From positions 1-55,697 of the forward strand of contig CALXFT010000005.1 of the NCBI GenBank assembly GCA_944387635.1: a stretch of DNA of 55,697 bases, written 5' to 3'. The translations under genes were made by a program, and so were the position numbers. This document shows, one piece after another, positions 17,029 to 24,937 of the stretch; position 1 is the stretch's first letter; the number at the start of each line of letters is the position of its first letter. The notes under the pieces were generated by a model that saw nothing but the letters and a program-made list of their open reading frames with translations, did no database searches and was not told the origin of the DNA. The stretch is from an uncultured Oscillospiraceae bacterium. Its GTDB lineage: Bacteria; Bacillota; Clostridia; Oscillospirales; Oscillospiraceae.

Positions 17029-19800
17029 TTATCCAAGGAGGTTTATGCGGAAGGAAAGGACAATATCCTCACCGGAGAAGATTCGGTAGGCTTCCTCAAC
17101 ATCTGCCCCCCAGCTGTTGATACCGCCGACGCCCCGCATGGCTTTGCAAAGCGTCACCACCGTTCGGGCGGGTTGGGGTAGCTCCCAGGCATGGAAAGCC
17201 TGATGCAGCTGCCAGGGGGTATAGGGAATGGCGGAGAAGGCATAGGGATCGTCCAGCTTGCGGATGGTCAGGGTGCTTTCGCCGATATGCAGGCTGGTTT
17301 CCCAGGTGTCCATGTGACAGCCGCATTCCTGAGGAACCAGATAATCGGGGATGTGGGGAACTTCCCGGTGGACGCCGAAGGTTCCGCCCTTCTTCCGGTC
17401 GGGATAGGTCTCCCCGGACAGGCCCGTCCACTGGGTGGACTCCACAGGCGCCGGCGTGGCAAAGCGCAGGCCGAACAGAGGAAGCTCCGGCCGGTTATCT
17501 CCACCGAAATAGTGAACCTTCACGTCCAGGAAGCCTTCCCCCAGGACCGTATATGTCACATGGGTTTTCAGCCCCGGTATGGCAGAGGCGGTGTAGGTGT
17601 AACGGATGGACAGACGGTTTTCCGACCGTTCCGGGACTTGGATGTCCGTACACTTCTGGAATGCCTCCACAGCAGACCAGAGGGCGGATTTCGCGTCAAA
17701 GCCGCAGCCCATGTCATTTTCCGTAGGCGCGCGCCAGTAGGCGGGCCGGGGCGCCCGCCACAGCCATTCCCGGCCGCCGCAGACCAGAGAGGCCGGCCCC
17801 CCTTCGGAATAGGAGAAGAGGATGGAAAAGCCGTCGCCGGTGACGCCCAAGGCTCCGTCGCCTTCCACAATGGAGAGCGGGCAGCTCTCCCGGGGAGGAA
17901 GGGGAGGCAGTGCCATGGCAGCGTTCCGATTGGCTTCGTCCCTGGCCAGCCGTTCTTCCGGGGAGGCATACCAGTAGCGAACCTCCTGCATGGCGGGCTT
18001 CTCCCTGCCGTCGGCAAAGACAATGCCGTTGCCGCTGAAGGCGTAGTCCGTCTGACGGTCGCCAAAGTCGCCGCCGTAGCCCAGAACCTCCTGGCCCAGG
18101 ACATTCTTTTGCCACAGGGCTTGATCCATGTAGTCCCAGATGAAGCCGCCCTGGTACATGGGGAATTCCTCCCCCAGGCGGACGTAGCTTTCCATGCCGC
18201 CCAAGGAGTTGCCCATGTCGTGCATGTACTCGCACAGGAGGAAGGGCTTCCGGGGGTCGTTTTCCAGATACGCCCGGATTTCCTGAGGGCTGGCGTACAT
18301 CCGGCTCTCCACGTCGGAGATATGGTCAAATTCCCGGTTGTGGACGCACCCTTCATAGTGGACCAGACGGCTTTGGTCCTGGCTTCGGAAATACTCTGCC
18401 ATAGCCAGAATGTTCGCTCCCGCGTGGGACTCGTTGCCGCAGGACCAGAAGAGGATGGACACGTGGTTTTTATCCCGCTCAAACATGGATTTTGCCCGGT
18501 CCACCACGCAGTCCTTCCAAATTGGCAGACTGCCTGGGACGATCTGGTTGGGCTCCACCTTCCCACGCTTCTGCCAGGAGCCGTGGCTTTCCAGATTGGC
18601 CTCGTCCATCATGTATATGCCGTTTTCATCGCACATGTGATACCACAGGCTCTGGTTGGGATAGTGGCAGGTGCGCACGGCGTTGATGTTGTTTTTGCGG
18701 AAGGTCTCCATGGCCCGGCGCATATCCTCCGGTCCGATGGCCCGGCCGGTCCGGGGGTTCCACTCGTGGCGGTTGACGCCGCACAGCATCAGACGCCTGC
18801 CGTTGAGATGGATGACCTTGTCTTTGATCTCCAGCCGCCGGAATCCGAAGCGGTAGGGAATGACTTCCGCCACCTCGTCCTGTTTGTTATACAAGGTCAG
18901 CAGAATCTCATACAGAGCGGGGTCGCTGTGATCCCAGGGCCGCACCTGAGGGAAAGAAAAGTCCTGAGAAACCAGGTATTCTCCTTCCCGGGTCAGATTC
19001 AGATCCTCTTCCAGAAGAAGCCGCCCCTGGGGGTCCGCGATCCGGCAGCGAATTCGGCAGTCTTCACCGCTGGTCTTCAGCCGAATGGACAGGCTGCCGG
19101 ACACCAGATCTTCCTCCAGCCGGGGCTGCAGCCACAGGTCCTCCACATGGCTTGCCGGCTTGGCATAGAGATACACGCTCCGGAAAATGCCGGTGAACCG
19201 GAAGAAGTCCTGATCCTCCAGCCAGGAGGCGCTGCTGTGCTGGTAGACCTCCACGCACAGCCGGTTTCCCTTCTCCCGGATGCAGGGGGTCAGGTCAAAG
19301 TCCGCCGGGGTGAAGCTGTCCTCGCTGTAGCCGATAAAGCGGCCGTTGAGCCAGACATAAAAAGCCCGCTCCACTCCCTGGAAGGAAAGGCAAACCGGCT
19401 TGCCCCGCAGGCCCGGTTCCAGGTCGAAGGTGGTCACATAGGAGCCCACGGCGGTGCGGTCCCAGTCAATTTCCGGAGGCTGCAGGCCGCTGCGTCCATC
19501 CCAGGGATACAGGGCGTTGATGTACTGGATCTGGCCGAAGCCCTGCAGCTCCATATGGCCGGGGACCTGAATGGTTCCAAAACCGGCATCGTCAAAATCT
19601 TCCCGCCAGAAATCAGCCGGACGTTCTGCCGGGCAGGGACTCCAGGCAAACCGCCACAGGCCGTCCAGGCTCTGGCGCAGGGAAGGTTTTCCCCGGTTCA
19701 GCTCCTCCTCGGAAGCGTAACAGATGTGGTCCGAGTGGGCCTCCAGGCGGTTGACCTGAAATACGGTGGGGTCGGTGAGCCATTGCAGCGTTGGTTTCAT
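17029..19800 (-). CDS. lacZ: Beta-galactosidase, glycoside hydrolase family 2
   Basis: A 923-residue cytoplasmic beta-galactosidase with no signal peptide. Domain order: sugar-binding jelly roll, immunoglobulin-like domain, TIM barrel and the C-terminal small-chain domain. The acid/base is Glu457 in CGNESHAG and the nucleophile is Glu524 in LLCEYMHDMGNS. VNRHEWNP is also conserved. It is about 100 residues shorter than E. coli LacZ, as in many gut bacteria. A remnant of a sugar ABC permease ends 24 nt upstream, so lacZ was once the last gene of a transport operon; a new promoter lies at 19996-20024. Confidence 0.95.
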   Translation of the reverse strand: MKPTLQWLTDPTVFQVNRLEAHSDHICYASEEELNRGKPSLRQSLDGLWRFAWSPCPAERPADFWREDFDDAGFGTIQVPGHMELQGFGQIQYINALYPWDGRSGLQPPEIDWDRTAVGSYVTTFDLEPGLRGKPVCLSFQGVERAFYVWLNGRFIGYSEDSFTPADFDLTPCIREKGNRLCVEVYQHSSASWLEDQDFFRFTGIFRSVYLYAKPASHVEDLWLQPRLEEDLVSGSLSIRLKTSGEDCRIRCRIADPQGRLLLEEDLNLTREGEYLVSQDFSFPQVRPWDHSDPALYEILLTLYNKQDEVAEVIPYRFGFRRLEIKDKVIHLNGRRLMLCGVNRHEWNPRTGRAIGPEDMRRAMETFRKNNINAVRTCHYPNQSLWYHMCDENGIYMMDEANLESHGSWQKRGKVEPNQIVPGSLPIWKDCVVDRAKSMFERDKNHVSILFWSCGNESHAGANILAMAEYFRSQDQSRLVHYEGCVHNREFDHISDVESRMYASPQEIRAYLENDPRKPFLLCEYMHDMGNSLGGMESYVRLGEEFPMYQGGFIWDYMDQALWQKNVLGQEVLGYGGDFGDRQTDYAFSGNGIVFADGREKPAMQEVRYWYASPEERLARDEANRNAAMALPPLPPRESCPLSIVEGDGALGVTGDGFSILFSYSEGGPASLVCGGREWLWRAPRPAYWRAPTENDMGCGFDAKSALWSAVEAFQKCTDIQVPERSENRLSIRYTYTASAIPGLKTHVTYTVLGEGFLDVKVHYFGGDNRPELPLFGLRFATPAPVESTQWTGLSGETYPDRKKGGTFGVHREVPHIPDYLVPQECGCHMDTWETSLHIGESTLTIRKLDDPYAFSAIPYTPWQLHQAFHAWELPQPARTVVTLCKAMRGVGGINSWGADVEEAYRIFSGEDIVLSFRINLLG

Positions 19801-19824
19801 GGGAATACCTCCAGTTGATTCAGA

Positions 19825-19926
19825 TTACTCTTTCACAGCGACGGCAGCCACTCCGGCCAAAACGCGGCGCCGGAAGAACAGATAGATGAAGATCGTGGGC
19901 GGCATGATCGAAATAATGCCTGCCGG
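19825..19926 (-). pseudogene. 3' remnant of a carbohydrate ABC transporter permease
   Basis: In the lacZ direction, 33 codons run to TAA (19827-19825) and read like a MalG/GanQ-type permease end: a hydrophobic PPTIFIYLFFRRR followed by a short VAVKE tail. Sequence similarity stops near 19927, where unrelated DNA begins. The rest of the permease and any partner genes are gone. This is my reading of the translation, not a search result. Confidence 0.65.
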
Positions 19927-19995
19927 GCTTTTTGTGAATTTTTTGGCTGAGCCAAAATCTCCCGGCGTCCGCCCTTGCCGATTTTACCTAAGGAT

Positions 19996-20024
19996 ATTAT
20001 AGAGAGAAAATCTTATTCGCGCAA
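19996..20024 (-). promoter_or_regulatory. Promoter now serving lacZ
   Basis: Minus-strand TTGCGC (20024-20019), 17-bp spacer, TATAAT (20001-19996). The transcript would carry a leader of about 190 nt that includes the dead permease end. A small hairpin ttttggc/gccaaaa lies at 19941-19957. Confidence 0.65.
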
Positions 20025-20094
20025 GTACACAAAAGCAACATGTCTTCCCTCAGCGTAAATTCTGTTTTCGCTGGGCTGAGCGCATAACATGAAA

Positions 20095-20126
20095 TGAACT
20101 GCCAGGCATATGAACCCGGCAGTTCA
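20095..20126 (-). terminator. Terminator after the metK remnant
   Basis: Arms tgaactgcc (20095-20103) and ggcagttca (20118-20126). It lies just past the end of the metK fragment and may end the degV-metK transcript. Confidence 0.6.
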
Positions 20127-20173
20127 ACTGTTTCCTTTTTTATCTGATCCGATTCTGCGGCTGCTTTTGCGTA

Positions 20174-20437
20174 TTACGTCAGGCCCCACTCCGCGAACTT
20201 TTCAAAGCCGCCTACGGACTGAATGTAACCCCGCGCGATCTCAACGACCTGCGCGTAGGGGATGCCGTCAATGGAGTCATCTCCAATGGCGCAGTACAGC
20301 TCCACGGGCTTTCCGGTTTGCTGAGCTTTGAGGAAAGCGTAGATGTTGACGGACACATCGGCCTTGGACAAGTCCTTGCCGTGGAGACCGCCGCCGGTAA
20401 CAGAGTCGGCCATGTCGCTGCCCAGCTTCAAACACAT
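20174..20437 (-). pseudogene. C-terminal fragment of a divergent S-adenosylmethionine synthetase
   Basis: About 85 codons ending at TAA (20176-20174). GGGLHGKDLSKADVSV corresponds to the GGGAFSGKDPTKVDRS block of MetK, and LYCAIGDDSIDG to the VSYAIG block, ending in an amphipathic tail. It looks like the divergent MetK found in some Clostridia. Its 5' three quarters are missing and are replaced by the DegV gene in another frame. Confidence 0.6.
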
Positions 20438-20439
20438 CT

Positions 20440-20939
20440 ACCGTAAACCAATGGCAGACTTCCAATCGATGTTCCGTCACCCACTGAGCAAGCTCGCCGA
20501 TGTCCAGACCCTCTTGCTGCTTTCTGGCAGCTTCACGCACAAGGAAGCCTTCACCGGCAGAGGCGCACAAGGTATCAATACATAGGATTTTCCGTTCAGG
20601 GAACTTCTGACGCAGATCCTCTATGCACAGCGCAGCCGACTGATACGTGCCGGACATCCCGGAGGAAAAGCACAGATACAGGATATCCTTCCCCTGCCGC
20701 AGGCATGGCTCAAAACATGAGAAATAGACGGAGGGATTGATTTGAGAAGTGCTGGCAAAGTTTCCTTCTCTTTGCAGATGATAAAAGGTATTCACAGAAA
20801 TCGTCCAGGAAGGGCCGTAGGTGTATGCCTGACCTCCGATCTCCACGTCCATGGGAATGATCTCCACAGTGGGAAGCCCCTTCATCATTTCAGGGCAGAG
20901 GTCCGCCGTGGCGTCTGTGAATATCTGATAGGACGCCAT
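20440..20939 (-). pseudogene. DegV-family fatty-acid-binding protein, 3' truncated
   Basis: About 166 codons of DegV: the N-terminal IFTDATADLCPE, ASTSQINPSVY, LCFSSGMSGTYQSA and CIDTLCASAGEG are characteristic of the FakB/DegV fold that binds fatty acids. Homology ends at CHWFTVD, where intact proteins continue with a DDLxHLKRGGR block. After the junction at about 20437-20440 the DNA is MetK-like but out of frame, so the DegV frame runs to 20277 as nonsense. It starts 3 nt after the broken radical SAM gene, with GGGAG upstream. Confidence 0.75.
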
Positions 20940-20942
20940 GGT

Positions 20943-22057
20943 TCACTCTCCCTTTTTACAGCCGGCACAGTTGGTGCAGCTGTGCCAGAGCTGATCCGCC
21001 GTTGTCTTCCAGTTTTCGGCATAGGGCGCAGTTTTGTCACACAGGTGATCCGCGCTCTCCGGGCTTTGATAGTCCGTGCTGACAGCGCCGGTCTGCCGCA
21101 CCATTTCCCGCAGACGCTCCGGGTTTTCCAGCATGGGACAGGGGCGAAGCATATTTTCATTGAAGGACTGATTGTCATGGTAAGCCATGAACAGCGGGCT
21201 TTTCAGCGTGTTCAGCAGGGACACGTCGTGGATGTTGCAGTTGGAGTAGTGGATGAACACACAAGGCTCCACGTCACCCTTGGCGTTGATGTGCAGATAC
21301 CGCCGTCCGCCGGCAATGCAGCCACCCACGTATTCGGCATCGTTCTGGAAGTCCATGGAGAAGATCGCCTTGGTCTTGCGATACTCACGGATGCGGTGAT
21401 ACATCTTCGTCCGCTGTTCCGGGGTAGGCAGCAGCTCAACGGCAGCGTCATTGCCCACGGGCATATAGTGGAAGAACCAGACGAACAGAGCGCCGCTGTC
21501 GATCATCAGGTCGAAATATTCCTCGCTGCTCACATCGTCCACATTTTTGCTGGTGTAACAGGTGGAAATGCCGAAGGGCAGCTTGTGCTTCTTCAGCAGA
21601 GCCATGGCGGCCTGTACCTTGTCATACACACCGTCACCCCGGCGACCGTCGTTTGCTTCCCGGAAGCCCTCCAGGGAAATGGCAGGGACGAAGTTCTTTA
21701 CCCGGAGCATATCCTGACAGAAGTCTTCGTCGATGAGGGTGCCGTTGGTGAAGGACAGGAACTCACAGTCCGGGTGCATCTGGCAGATCTTGATCAGATC
21801 CTTCTTCCGCACCAGAGGCTCGCCGCCGGTATAGATGTACATATAGGTGCCCAGTTCCTTGCCCTGACGGATAATGGAGTCGATGGTCTCCAGGCTCAGA
21901 TTCAGCTGGTGGCCGTATTCCGCAGCCCAGCAGCCTGTGCAGAGGTGGGGTCCAGCAGAATGGCCCAAGGAACATTGCAGCCCTCTTTTTTCGCGGTTTC
22001 CTCCTGGGTCGCGTTGCCCTTCAGGCTGGCGTTGAACAGGAAGTTCTGGAAAAAGGC
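20943..22057 (-). pseudogene. Radical SAM protein, 5' truncated and frameshifted
   Basis: The downstream frame (21940 to 20943) is a well-conserved radical SAM core: CTGCWAAEYG, YIYTGGEPLVRKKD, SFTNGTLI, and a Cys-rich end SCTNCAGC. Upstream DNA (21941-22057) codes in another frame for CNVPWAILLDPTSA, which should lead directly into the CxxxCxxC cluster motif. A deletion at about 21936-21945 removed the first cluster cysteine and shifted the frame. There is no start codon: homology ends near 22057 at an in-frame stop. The gene was probably cotranscribed with degV. Confidence 0.75.
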
Positions 22058-22094
22058 TTATGGAGGTTTTTCCTAAGAAAGGGGAAATGACTGA

Positions 22095-22955
22095 ATGAGC
22101 GGAGAGAAAATCGGCATTGCGGATGTAGGCGGCGGTTATCGGGGAATCTATGCCACCGGCGTTCTGGACTACTGCATGGACAAGCATATCCGCTTTGACC
22201 TGGGGATCGGCGTATCTGCCGGAAGTGCCAACCTGATTTCCTATGCAGCAGGGCAAAGGGGCCGAAACCATCAGTTTTACTGTGAATACGGTCTTAGAAA
22301 GGACTACGCTAGTGTCCGCAATTTCATCCGCAAAAATACATTCCTGGATCTTGACTATGTTTACGGCACATTGAGCAATTCCGATGGAGAAAACCCTTTG
22401 GACTATCAGGCTGCCATGAATAACCCCATGGCCTTTCTCGCTGTCGCTACGGAGGCAGAGAGCGGAACGGTGCGGTATTTTGACAAGAGGGACATCCACC
22501 AGGATGATTACAGTGTCATGAAAGCCTCCTGCGCCATCCCCTTCGTCTGCCATCCCTACGCAGTGGACGGCAGGCTGTACTTTGACGGCGCCCTGTCCGA
22601 CCCGGTTCCCATTGAAAAAGCCTTTGCTCTGGGCTGCGACCGGGTGGTATTGCTTCTGACCCTGCCGGAAAATACGGTCCGCACCCCGGACAAGGATCAA
22701 AAACTTGCCAATCGCATCCGAAAAAAATACCCCCTGGCAGCGCGTCAGCTGGAACAGCGGGCCGGAAGATACAACGAAAGCGTGGCTCTGGCAAAGAAAC
22801 TGGCCGCCAAGGGAAGGGTGCTGATCGTTGCCCCGGATGATACCTGCGGAGTCAGCACACTATGCCGGGACGGCAGCGCGCTGGAACAATTCTATCAGAA
22901 GGGATACCATGATGGGCAGAAGATATCGGATTTCCTTTGCGGTCTGACCGAATGA
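22095..22955 (+). CDS. Patatin-like phospholipase
   Basis: A 286-residue cytoplasmic lipid acyl hydrolase of the RssA/YlbK type. The oxyanion loop GGGYRG (12-17), nucleophile Ser41 in GVSAGS and Asp164 in FDGALSDP make the Ser-Asp dyad. AAAGGGGAAATGACTGA precedes the ATG at 22095. It is divergent from the radical SAM remnant and followed by a good terminator. The gene seems intact in an otherwise eroded neighbourhood. Confidence 0.9.
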   Translation: MSGEKIGIADVGGGYRGIYATGVLDYCMDKHIRFDLGIGVSAGSANLISYAAGQRGRNHQFYCEYGLRKDYASVRNFIRKNTFLDLDYVYGTLSNSDGENPLDYQAAMNNPMAFLAVATEAESGTVRYFDKRDIHQDDYSVMKASCAIPFVCHPYAVDGRLYFDGALSDPVPIEKAFALGCDRVVLLLTLPENTVRTPDKDQKLANRIRKKYPLAARQLEQRAGRYNESVALAKKLAAKGRVLIVAPDDTCGVSTLCRDGSALEQFYQKGYHDGQKISDFLCGLTE

Positions 22956-23031
22956 AGCGAGGAATAGCATTTTCTTTTACGCTTACTCTGGAAATTCCGT
23001 CCTGTAAAAGAAGCGGCATCCGAAAAATAGT

Positions 23032-23068
23032 GAAAACCTCTCCACTTCATAGCAGCGGAGAGGTTTTC
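23032..23068 (+). terminator. Terminator of the patatin gene
   Basis: A perfect 12-bp stem, 23032-23043 with 23057-23068, ending in TTTT. Confidence 0.85.
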
Positions 23069-23101
23069 CCATTCCATTAAAAGGATTATTTCGTGCCTGC
23101 T

Positions 23102-23182
23102 GAATAAGCCGCTTTCCGCGGCTTATTCCCCGCCGGAGGCGGGAATTGAAAAAACGGCTCTTTCCAACCGTTTTTTTCAATT
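23102..23182. repeat. Tripartite hairpin element, copy A
   Basis: Stem 1 is gaataagccgc/gcggcttattc (23102-23112, 23118-23128), followed by the GC mini-stem cccgcc/ggcggg (23129-23143) and stem 3, about 14 bp (23144-23157 with 23168-23182, 10-nt loop). The same plan with different stem sequence is found at 46107-46194. Confidence 0.7.
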
Positions 23183-23203
23183 CAGGCGCGTATCAATGTG
23201 TAT

Positions 23204-23279
23204 TTTGGATGATACGGCGCACAGCATCATCCAAACAGGTGCAAGGTTTTTTCGCGAAAAGGCGGAAAAACCTTGCACC
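23204..23279. repeat. Two further perfect inverted repeats
   Basis: A 10-bp stem (23204-23213 with 23226-23235) and a 14-bp stem (23238-23251 with 23266-23279) follow element A directly. Confidence 0.65.
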
Positions 23280-23450
23280 GGAACAACGCAAAAAAGTCTG
23301 GAAAGCCTTGGCTTAACAGTGATAAGGAACTAATTTACTTATCAACTGTTAGCTGACGGTTTCCGGGGTGCATACAGACAAATCCCGTCTGATTTCTAAC
23401 AGGAAGTCAGACGTGGTTTTTCCCTTATAATGAATTATGGAGGACATACC

Positions 23451-23696
23451 ATGAAAGCCTTAATATCTTGTGCCCACAATATGGATAACTGCTGTGTGGA
23501 ACTAAAATTTAGCGATGGCAGCATGATTGCAATTGATACGATTGCCGTGGAGAATGAGGTTGCACGTAATATGTACGAGCAGTCAGAGCTTGACTATTTG
23601 ATTTACAATGCCCCGTTAGAGTATGCTGACCTTGTTTTGAACGGTGATCCCGAAACATATTTGAGAACCGTAACTGAATACAAACCGCTTGACTAA
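23451..23696 (+). CDS. DUF6061-like small protein
   Basis: An 81-residue protein with FSDGSMIAIDTIAVENE and LVLNGDPETYLRTVTEYKPLD, which I recognise as the DUF6061 family of unknown function, usually found in clostridial mobile elements. The ATG at 23451 follows GGAGG. It marks the start of the AT-richer segment. Confidence 0.65.
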   Translation: MKALISCAHNMDNCCVELKFSDGSMIAIDTIAVENEVARNMYEQSELDYLIYNAPLEYADLVLNGDPETYLRTVTEYKPLD

Positions 23697-23819
23697 GATT
23701 TTGCCGTCGCAGGGTTATCCTGTGACGGCATTTTGACGTATCAAATCCATAACTAAACTGTTAGTTCAAAAATAACTGAACTAATTATACCTATGATACC
23801 TTCTTTATTCACAAATTCA

Positions 23820-23828
23820 TGGTATAAT
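23820..23828 (+). promoter_or_regulatory. Extended -10 promoter of the XRE-ABC operon
   Basis: TGGTATAAT at 23820-23828; the -35 is weak (TTCTTT 23801-23806, 16-bp spacer). Confidence 0.55.
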
Positions 23829-23860
23829 ATAGATGCAAGGAAAAAAGGAGGTAGAAGAAA

Positions 23861-24937
23861 ATGAAGTTATCACTTCCTGCCAATATAAGCAAATTACGAA
23901 AAGACCATTCTATGACACAGGAGCAGTTAGCGGAAGCCTTGGGTGTTACCTTCGCTTCTGTTTCAAAATGGGAGCGTGGCGTAGCGACACCAGAATTAAA
24001 TCTGATTGCGGAGATGGCGGATTTGTTTGAGGTATCTATTGATGCACTCATCGGGTACGAGTTCAGAAACAATGACAGAGAAAATGTGATCTCAAGGCTG
24101 AAGCAGTATCGTCACGACAGAAACAATGAGAATGCTTTGGGTGATGTCGAAAAGGCGTTGCAGCGTTATCCAAATTGTTTCGATGTTATTTATTACAGCG
24201 CCCGAATCTACAGTTTAAGAGGTCTGACGCAAAAGAATGGCGCATACTCAGAGAAAGCACTGTCTCTATATAATCGTGCGTGTATGCTAATCAAGCAAAA
24301 CGAAGATCTGGAGATAAGTGATATTTCTATTCGCAAGGAAATGGCAGAAATCCATCTTGCGCTCGGCGAGTATGACAAAGGTGTAGAATTGTTAAAACAG
24401 AATAATCCTTGTCGAATGAATCATCCGTTGATTGGACAAACGCTTGCATCTTCGTGCAATGATCCAGAGGGCGCATTGCCGTACCTTTCAATGGCATTGC
24501 TCGATTTAACCGTGACCCACATGGAAATCGTAATGGGTTATCTCAACACTTTTTGCAAAACTAAAGACTATCCAAACGCTTTGGCACTTGTGGATTGGGC
24601 ACTTGCTTTTTATCCCGGACTAAAAAATCCAGAAAAGCAAGGTTACATAGACAAAAACGAAGCATTTCTTTGGGCAATCCGAGCTGATATTCAGTTTTCG
24701 CTGTGTAATAAAGAGGATGCAATAAATAGTCTCCGTCAAGCAAAAAATATCGCATCTCGATTTGATGAAGCACCAAATTATAGTGCGTCGAGCATTCGAT
24801 TTGTTTCCTGCCAAATTCCTGCAACCGCCTTTGATGATTTGGGCGATACCGCCATGGTTGGCATTGATGATTATATAGCGAGCCAGGAGAAAATCGAATT
24901 ACACAATTTGTGGAGAATGGTCAAAGATGAAGAATAA
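23861..24937 (+). CDS. XRE-family regulator with TPR-like region, paired with an ABC exporter
   Basis: A 358-residue protein. An HTH occupies residues 8-62 (LRKDHSMTQEQLAEALGV, VSKWERGVATPELN), and the rest is helical and TPR-like. It ends 11 nt inside the exporter gene, so the two are translationally coupled and the regulator probably controls the exporter. Base composition is visibly lower in GC than the flanks, as expected for imported DNA. GGAGG precedes the ATG. Confidence 0.82.
   Translation: MKLSLPANISKLRKDHSMTQEQLAEALGVTFASVSKWERGVATPELNLIAEMADLFEVSIDALIGYEFRNNDRENVISRLKQYRHDRNNENALGDVEKALQRYPNCFDVIYYSARIYSLRGLTQKNGAYSEKALSLYNRACMLIKQNEDLEISDISIRKEMAEIHLALGEYDKGVELLKQNNPCRMNHPLIGQTLASSCNDPEGALPYLSMALLDLTVTHMEIVMGYLNTFCKTKDYPNALALVDWALAFYPGLKNPEKQGYIDKNEAFLWAIRADIQFSLCNKEDAINSLRQAKNIASRFDEAPNYSASSIRFVSCQIPATAFDDLGDTAMVGIDDYIASQEKIELHNLWRMVKDEE

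Larger units (their letters stand above)
22956..23450. other. Hairpin-rich intergenic region
   Basis: No gene is supported. Five or more stem-loops lie in a row (see 23032, 23102, 23204, 23238 and the imperfect stem 23388-23413), ending just before the DUF6061 gene. The right part may be the border of the mobile segment. Confidence 0.6.

Noticed and set aside
17191..19818. 875-codon plus-strand open frame
   Set aside because: It is the antisense of lacZ, opened by high GC and codon bias; its translation has no domain logic.
20742..22076. 444-codon plus-strand open frame
   Set aside because: Antisense of the degV and radical SAM remnants.
22100..22700. Upstream extension of the radical SAM frame
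   Set aside because: The frame stays open by chance through the antisense of patatin; homology begins only at 22057.
22956..23450. Possible CRISPR array
   Set aside because: The region has several inverted repeats, but each has a different sequence and there are no regularly spaced direct repeats.
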